Shown piece by piece: positions 6,873-9,717 of a DNA stretch of 9,717 nucleotides. The translations under genes were made by a program, and so were the position numbers. Source of the stretch: CSP1-4 sp036559965. GTDB taxonomy: Bacteria; Chloroflexota; Limnocylindria; Limnocylindrales; CSP1-4. The notes below the pieces were generated by a model, which saw only the letters and a list, made by a program, of their open reading frames with translations, had not been told where the DNA came from and ran no database searches. The stretch spans positions 1 through 9,717 of the forward strand of contig DATBSD010000169.1 of NCBI GenBank assembly GCA_036559965.1, in the 5' to 3' direction. Each line of letters begins with the position of its first letter. Position 1 is the first letter of the stretch.

Positions 6873-7039
6873 GTTCCTCCGGGGAACGTAAGGAACAGGG
6901 CAGCGCCCGGGCTCGTCGCGATCGTTCCCCGCTGGAACGGAATCAGCGGATCTGGCGAGTTGCGGTCGCTCGTGTTCCGTCCGGGAACGATTCGGGCACG
7001 TCGTGGGCAAACTTCGTCCCTTGCGTTCCTCCCGGGAAC
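6873..7039. repeat. Array of four evenly spaced GTTCC-N5-GGAAC palindromes
   Basis: The copies are at 6873-6887, 6924-6938, 6974-6988 and 7025-7039. All ten arm bases are identical in all four. The central five bases differ (TCCGG, CCGCT, GTCCG, TCCCG). The base after each copy is always G, and the base before alternates T, C, T, C, so copies two and four extend to CGTTCC...GGAACG. Start-to-start spacing is 51, 50 and 51 bp, with unrelated 35-36-bp sequence between. The 50-bp step breaks any reading frame, so this is not a protein repeat. Conserved arms with a free centre suggest sites for a dimeric DNA-binding protein; the near-constant spacing suggests cooperative binding. The binding factor is unknown. 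Confidence 0.85.
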
Positions 7040-7100
7040 GCGCGTCCACCGAAGGCGGGTGGCCGGCGACCTGACGGTGCTGCCTCCAGGGTCGGTACGT

Positions 7101-7130
7101 TTGACCGATTCCTGCGGGCCGGGGTAGATT
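7101..7130 (+). promoter_or_regulatory. Promoter of tRNA-fMet
   Basis: The -35 box TTGACC (7101-7106) and -10 box TAGATT (7125-7130) are separated by 18 nt, a good housekeeping-sigma promoter. The -10 ends 5 nt before the mature tRNA, so the primary transcript should have little or no 5' leader. Confidence 0.75.
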
Positions 7131-7135
7131 CCTGA

Positions 7136-7210
7136 CGCGGGGTGGAGCAGCGGCAGCTCGTCGGGCTCATAACCCGAAGGTCGGCGGTTCGAATCCGTCC
7201 CCCGCAACCA
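7136..7210 (+). tRNA. Initiator tRNA-fMet (anticodon CAT), CCA encoded
   Basis: The cloverleaf is complete. The acceptor 7136-7142 (CGCGGGG) faces 7200-7206 with the first pair C1xA72 mismatched. The anticodon stem TCGGG/CCCGA has three consecutive G-C pairs next to the loop CTCATAA, with anticodon CAT at 7168-7170. The D-stem GAGC/GCTC has the A11-U24 pair. The T-arm is GGCGG/CCGTC with loop TTCGAAT (7188-7194). The discriminator is A7207, and CCA is encoded at 7208-7210. The mismatch, the three G-C pairs and A11-U24 are the hallmarks of the initiator rather than elongator Met or Ile-CAU tRNA. It has its own promoter and terminator. Confidence 0.97.
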
Positions 7211-7228
7211 ACACGAATACTGTCTATA

Positions 7229-7264
7229 CGACCCTTGTGCCCGCCCACAAGGGTCGTTCCTATT
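7229..7264 (+). terminator. Intrinsic terminator of tRNA-fMet, probably bidirectional
   Basis: The perfect 11-bp stem CGACCCTTGTG (7229-7239) / CACAAGGGTCG (7246-7256) has a 6-nt loop and is followed by TTCCTATT. It begins 18 nt after the tRNA CCA. On the minus strand it lies just beyond the lipoprotein stop at 7280, so it can serve both convergent units, though that side has a poorer T-tract. Confidence 0.85.
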
Positions 7265-7279
7265 CGGCCGCTTGAGTCC

Positions 7280-7882
7280 CTAGGGCATCCGGTCGGCCAG
7301 GGCCTGGAGCAGTGACGTCGCCGCGGTCTGCATGTCGTCGTTCGCCGCGCTCAGGACCTGGATGCTGCCGGTGTAGCCGTTCTTGAGGACGATCGCCACC
7401 CGGTTGCTGTCGAACCAGATGGCCTCGCCGCCGTTGACCGGGACGGCCACCGAGCTGGGATCGGCCTTGTAGGCGCCGAAGACGACGTTCGCGTCGGTCG
7501 TCGCACCGCCGACCAGCGAGATGGAGGCGATGAGGCTGCCGTTGGCGTCCTTGTAGGTGCAGAAGCCGCTGCCGGCGGTGAAGGGCTGCTCCTCCGTGAT
7601 GGCAGCTTCCGCTCGGGACACGGCAGTGACCTCGTCGAGCGTCAGCAGGTCGCAGATCTTGCCGCTGAAGTCGCCGACCGCACTGCCGCCACCGCTTCCG
7701 CCGCCGCTTCCGGCATCCTCGGTCGGTGGCGCCGTGGCGACGGAGCCATCCGTCGCGGCGGGAGCCTGGGTCGGCGTCGTGCCGCCGCCTCCGCCGTCGG
7801 TCGCTGCCCCACCACTCGCACAGGCCGCCACGAAGAGGGCGGCCCCGAAGAGGATCGCCAGTCGTCCGGAACGACGCGTCAT
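7280..7882 (-). CDS. Putative lipoprotein, weakly DUF3558-like
   Basis: The product has 200 residues. Its signal peptide MTRRSGRLAILFGAALFVAAC has lipobox VAAC and predicted lipidated Cys21. A Gly/Thr/Ser/Ala-rich linker follows (about 22-70). The folded domain (about 72-200) starts KICDLLTLDEVTAV and includes Cys77 and Cys108, a likely disulfide, then FCTYKDANGSLIASISLV and GGEAIWFDSNRVAIVLKNG. The 'C-x-LLT-x-x-EV ... C-x-Y ... GGEAIWF' order resembles actinobacterial DUF3558 lipoproteins, but I make that match by eye only. The ATG at 7882 is chosen over a start at 8053, because GAGGAG lies 6 nt upstream (7889-7894) and the signal peptide begins there. It is probably exposed on the outer face of the membrane; its role is unknown. 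Confidence 0.8.
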   Translation of the reverse strand: MTRRSGRLAILFGAALFVAACASGGAATDGGGGGTTPTQAPAATDGSVATAPPTEDAGSGGGSGGGSAVGDFSGKICDLLTLDEVTAVSRAEAAITEEQPFTAGSGFCTYKDANGSLIASISLVGGATTDANVVFGAYKADPSSVAVPVNGGEAIWFDSNRVAIVLKNGYTGSIQVLSAANDDMQTAATSLLQALADRMP

Positions 7883-7946
7883 CGTCGACTCCTCACCGCG
7901 CTCCGAAGGTGACGGGGCCGCATGCACAAGCGCGCACGAGCGACCC

Positions 7947-7973
7947 CGTTCGACCGAACGCCCGTGCAGCGTA
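7947..7973 (-). promoter_or_regulatory. Candidate promoter/operator of the lipoprotein gene
   Basis: On the minus strand a TACGCT -10-like box (7973-7968) is followed, near the expected start of transcription, by the perfect 14-bp dyad CGTTCG-AC-CGAACG (7960-7947). The upstream TTCCGC (7996-7991), 17 nt away, is a poor -35. The dyad is 64 bp from the start codon and is not the same as the spacing-5 palindromes upstream of tRNA-fMet. Confidence 0.35.
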
Positions 7974-8066
7974 GGTGGTCGAGAAGGCCCGCGGAAGGTC
8001 CATCTGCGCCAATCTTCGAAGCTCGACGATCGGCCGAGCCGGCTCTCCGGCAATGCGAACGCTCGA

Positions 8067-8090
8067 CGGCCGGCCCTCGCGAGCCGGCCG
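8067..8090 (-). terminator. Hairpin downstream of the propeller gene
   Basis: CGGCCGGC (8067-8074) and GCCGGCCG (8083-8090) form a perfect 8-bp GC stem with an 8-nt loop, starting 25 nt past the stop codon at 8116. No T-run follows on the minus strand, so it may be a weak or Rho-assisted terminator or an RNA-stabilising hairpin. Confidence 0.4.
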
Positions 8091-8115
8091 CCAAGCGACG
8101 CGAAGTGCGTCGTGG

Positions 8116-9426
8116 TCAGGGTGCTGTGCGCTGCCAGCTGGCGGCAGATTCAACGTCGACAGCCAGTTCGCGCCACGTCCCATCGACCGGGTCGATCGCG
8201 ATGGGCCTGGCCGACCCGGCGTTCGGGACTCCCTCGTAGACCGTGGCCGGGAGCGAGAGGATCGTGGAGCCATCGGGCGACCAGTCGAACACCGCCCCCT
8301 CCGACACCGGCACCGGCCCGACGCCGACGACGGGTCCACCGTCGATCGACACGACGCCGATCGGTTGGATCTCGTGCATCCCGGAGCCGCTCATCCGCCA
8401 CCGGTTGATGGCGATGCTCTTGCCGTCGGGGGACCAAGCGAAGTCCGACTCGACCCAGACGCCGGGCTCATCGCTGAGCTGGCGCACGCCCGAGCCGTCC
8501 GCGTTCATGATGAATGTCCGAGTCCCGTCATCGTCGTTCGACTGTCGGAACGCGATCATCGTGCCGTCGGGCGACCATCGAAAAGGCTCGAAGGTGTCGC
8601 TGCCAGGCTTCTCGATGAGCGTCCGAGCGCCGGTGCCGTCGGCATCCATGATCGACAGGGCCGAGCCGTCGCGAGGTCGGAACAGGATCTGGGCGCCGTT
8701 GGGCGGTCGGAGGCTGGCGAAGGTGACGACCGGTCCGGTGCCCCCAGCACCGACGCCATCGGCGATGACGACCGGCGGCGTGGCCCCTGACGCGTCGATC
8801 CGCACGATCTGCTCGTGGGCGTTCAGGAGGAGCAAGAAGGACCCGTCGGGCGACCATTCGACCGGATCCTGGATCGAGATCGGCTCGCTGGTCAGCACCC
8901 TGGCGCCCGTACCATCTGCCCGAGCCACGACGAGGTCGAAGTCGTCGGTTCGGCCGAGCACGTCACCCCGTTGGCGCCGGAACGCCATTTGGGCACCGTC
9001 CCTCGAGAAGATCGGGCTGCGGTCCATCTCGGGACCGGTGACGATCACCCTGGCGATGCCGGTCACTGGATCGGCCGCGTGGATGTCGCCACCAGCGGAG
9101 TAGGCGACCAGCCCATTGGCCGCGACCCCATAGGGGGCGGGCAGCGGCAGCGGCGGTCGCGATGCGATGAACGCGGTCGCGGCAAGGGCGATCACGAGGG
9201 CCGCCAGGAGGAGGACGATCGCGAACGTCCGCCACGCAGGTGGCGTCGACCGGACCGATGGCAAGGTCGTCTCGGACATGGGGAGGATCCTTTCCATGAG
9301 CGTGCGCGCGGACCGTTGGCGCTGGCCGGAGGTCCGCGCGAGGATGTCGGTGTAGTAGGCGGGCGTCCGCGGCGCAGCCAGTTCCTCGAGCAGCTCGGGC
9401 AGTCGGTCGATGCGCTCGGTCGTCAT
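8116..9426 (-). CDS. Membrane-anchored WD40/TolB-like beta-propeller, possible anti-sigma partner
   Basis: The product has 436 residues in three parts. The cytoplasmic N-terminus (1-64) has a short helical segment, MTTERIDRLPELLEEL, and an Arg-rich stretch at about 31-46. One membrane helix spans about 66-88 (FAIVLLLAALVIALAATAFIA). The extracytoplasmic propeller covers about 95-436 and carries repeated PD40/WD40-like signatures: FSRDG at 140-144 and WSPDG at 191-195, 284-288, 331-335 and 382-386. These are paired with 'I/V-x-D/N-A-D-G-S/T-G' turns (259-267, 307-313). Its ATG overlaps the sigma-factor stop as ATGA, with GAGGG (9435-9439) 8 nt upstream, so the two are probably translationally coupled. 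The layout matches sigma/membrane-sensor pairs, and an anti-sigma role for the N-terminus is inference. No HxxxCxxC zinc motif is present. Confidence 0.85.
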   Translation of the reverse strand: MTTERIDRLPELLEELAAPRTPAYYTDILARTSGQRQRSARTLMERILPMSETTLPSVRSTPPAWRTFAIVLLLAALVIALAATAFIASRPPLPLPAPYGVAANGLVAYSAGGDIHAADPVTGIARVIVTGPEMDRSPIFSRDGAQMAFRRQRGDVLGRTDDFDLVVARADGTGARVLTSEPISIQDPVEWSPDGSFLLLLNAHEQIVRIDASGATPPVVIADGVGAGGTGPVVTFASLRPPNGAQILFRPRDGSALSIMDADGTGARTLIEKPGSDTFEPFRWSPDGTMIAFRQSNDDDGTRTFIMNADGSGVRQLSDEPGVWVESDFAWSPDGKSIAINRWRMSGSGMHEIQPIGVVSIDGGPVVGVGPVPVSEGAVFDWSPDGSTILSLPATVYEGVPNAGSARPIAIDPVDGTWRELAVDVESAASWQRTAP

Positions 9427-9716
9427 GCGTACTGCCCTCGCGAGGCCGTGCTGTGCTCGTCGGCCAGGGCGGCCCGAACGGTCGCCAGGGATCTGCTCAG
9501 TCGGGACTTGGCCGTGCCCAGTGGGATGCCCAGGGTGTCCGCCACTTCCGGCAGCGGCATGCCCAGGTAGTGATGCATCACGATGACCGCGCGTTGCTCC
9601 GGCTCGAGTGTGCGCAGGGCACGGTCGAGCAGGTCACGGTCGGCGATGCCTGTCGATGCGTCGGCGATGGCGGGATCGTCGAGGATGGTCAGCTCGACCT
9701 CGATCGGCCGGCGTCG
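9423..9716 (-). CDS. ECF-type RNA polymerase sigma factor, C-terminal part (5' truncated by window edge)
   Basis: The visible 97 residues run from the window edge to TGA at 9423-9425. They contain a complete sigma region 4: DRALRTLEPEQRAVIVMHHYLGMPLPEVADTLGIP followed by the HTH recognition helix LGTAKSRLSRSLATVRAAL. 'L-x-P-x-x-R ... G-x-x-x-x-E-V-A-x-x-L-x-I-P-x-G-T-x-K-S-R-L' is the usual ECF/sigma-70 region 4 pattern, which contacts the -35 promoter element. Region 2 lies outside the window. The short linker before region 4 (RRRPIEVELTILDDPAIADAS) fits an ECF factor rather than a housekeeping sigma. The four-base ATGA overlap with the propeller gene implies a shared transcript and linked expression. 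Confidence 0.9.
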   Translation of the reverse strand, partial: RRRPIEVELTILDDPAIADASTGIADRDLLDRALRTLEPEQRAVIVMHHYLGMPLPEVADTLGIPLGTAKSRLSRSLATVRAALADEHSTASRGQYA

Positions 9717-9717
9717 T

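Larger units (their letters stand above)
6779..7100. other. Gene-free stretch holding the palindrome array
   Basis: No coding gene is supported between the RND stop and the tRNA-fMet promoter. The open frames here are short, Arg/Gly/Pro-rich, lack ribosome binding sites and have no recognisable domain. The stretch contains a weak hairpin (6816-6830), an isolated TTGACT (6843-6848) without a good -10, and four evenly spaced dyads (6873-7039). Confidence 0.6.

Noticed and set aside
6873..7039. Palindrome array as a CRISPR
   Set aside because: The repeats are only 15 bp with variable centres, there are only four, and no cas genes or conserved leader are visible. Interval length is CRISPR-like but that alone is not enough.
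6873..7039. GGAAC half-sites as -35 elements of ECF promoters, given the ECF factor at the window end
   Set aside because: No shared -10 motif occurs at a constant 15-18 nt after the four GGAAC copies, on either strand. The dyad symmetry also points to a dimeric binder.
6681..7135. Short frames across the array, with VPPGN/FRPGT-like repeats every 17 residues
   Set aside because: The 50-bp step between copies 2 and 3 shifts the frame, so the repeat pattern cannot be a coding repeat. No ribosome binding sites are present.
5447..7207. Long minus-strand open frame of 586 codons
   Set aside because: It is mostly antisense to the RND permease and runs through the palindrome array and the tRNA-fMet gene. 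Its Arg/Asp/Gly-rich low-complexity composition is typical of a GC-rich shadow frame.
8014..8021. CTTCGAAG palindrome upstream of the lipoprotein gene
   Set aside because: It is an 8-bp palindrome with no flanking symmetry or positional relation to a promoter.

Overview
The window is high-GC DNA with dense, short-spaced genes. It looks chromosomal and comes from a free-living, probably monoderm bacterium. My best guess is Chloroflexota (Limnocylindria/Ellin6529-type lineages), with Actinomycetota as the alternative. The reasons are an RND pump without an adaptor or outer-membrane gene, three putative secreted or membrane-anchored proteins with low-complexity or propeller domains, an ECF sigma factor coupled to a WD40-like propeller protein, and several start codons preceded at 6-8 nt by a TAnnnT box. 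The taxonomic call is inference.

Layout. 1-414 (+) is the end of an EamA/DMT transporter, which converges on a small two-helix membrane protein (461-667, -). A tRNA-Lys(TTT) follows (771-846, +), only 6 nt from the 3' end of a convergent ribokinase (853-1776, -). Ribokinase is divergent from a kelch-propeller lipoprotein (1837-3000, +). Next is a two-gene operon: a MarR regulator (3085-3567) with a palindromic promoter/operator, and a 1064-residue RND efflux permease (3584-6778). From 6779 to 7135 there is no gene. That stretch holds four copies of an exact dyad GTTCC-N5-GGAAC spaced 51, 50 and 51 bp apart. Then come initiator tRNA-fMet (7136-7210, +) with its own promoter and a strong terminator (7229-7264). 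The rest is on the minus strand: a small lipoprotein (7280-7882), a membrane-anchored WD40/TolB-like propeller (8116-9426), and the C-terminal part of an ECF sigma factor (9423-9716) that overlaps it by four bases.

Functional units. MarR probably represses its own gene and the RND pump from the operator at 3051-3082. The sigma factor and the propeller protein overlap as ATGA and are probably translationally coupled; the propeller protein's cytoplasmic N-terminus could act as an anti-sigma or sensor module. The lipoprotein downstream of this pair lies 233 bp away and may have its own promoter. The most unexplained element is the evenly spaced palindrome array upstream of tRNA-fMet.
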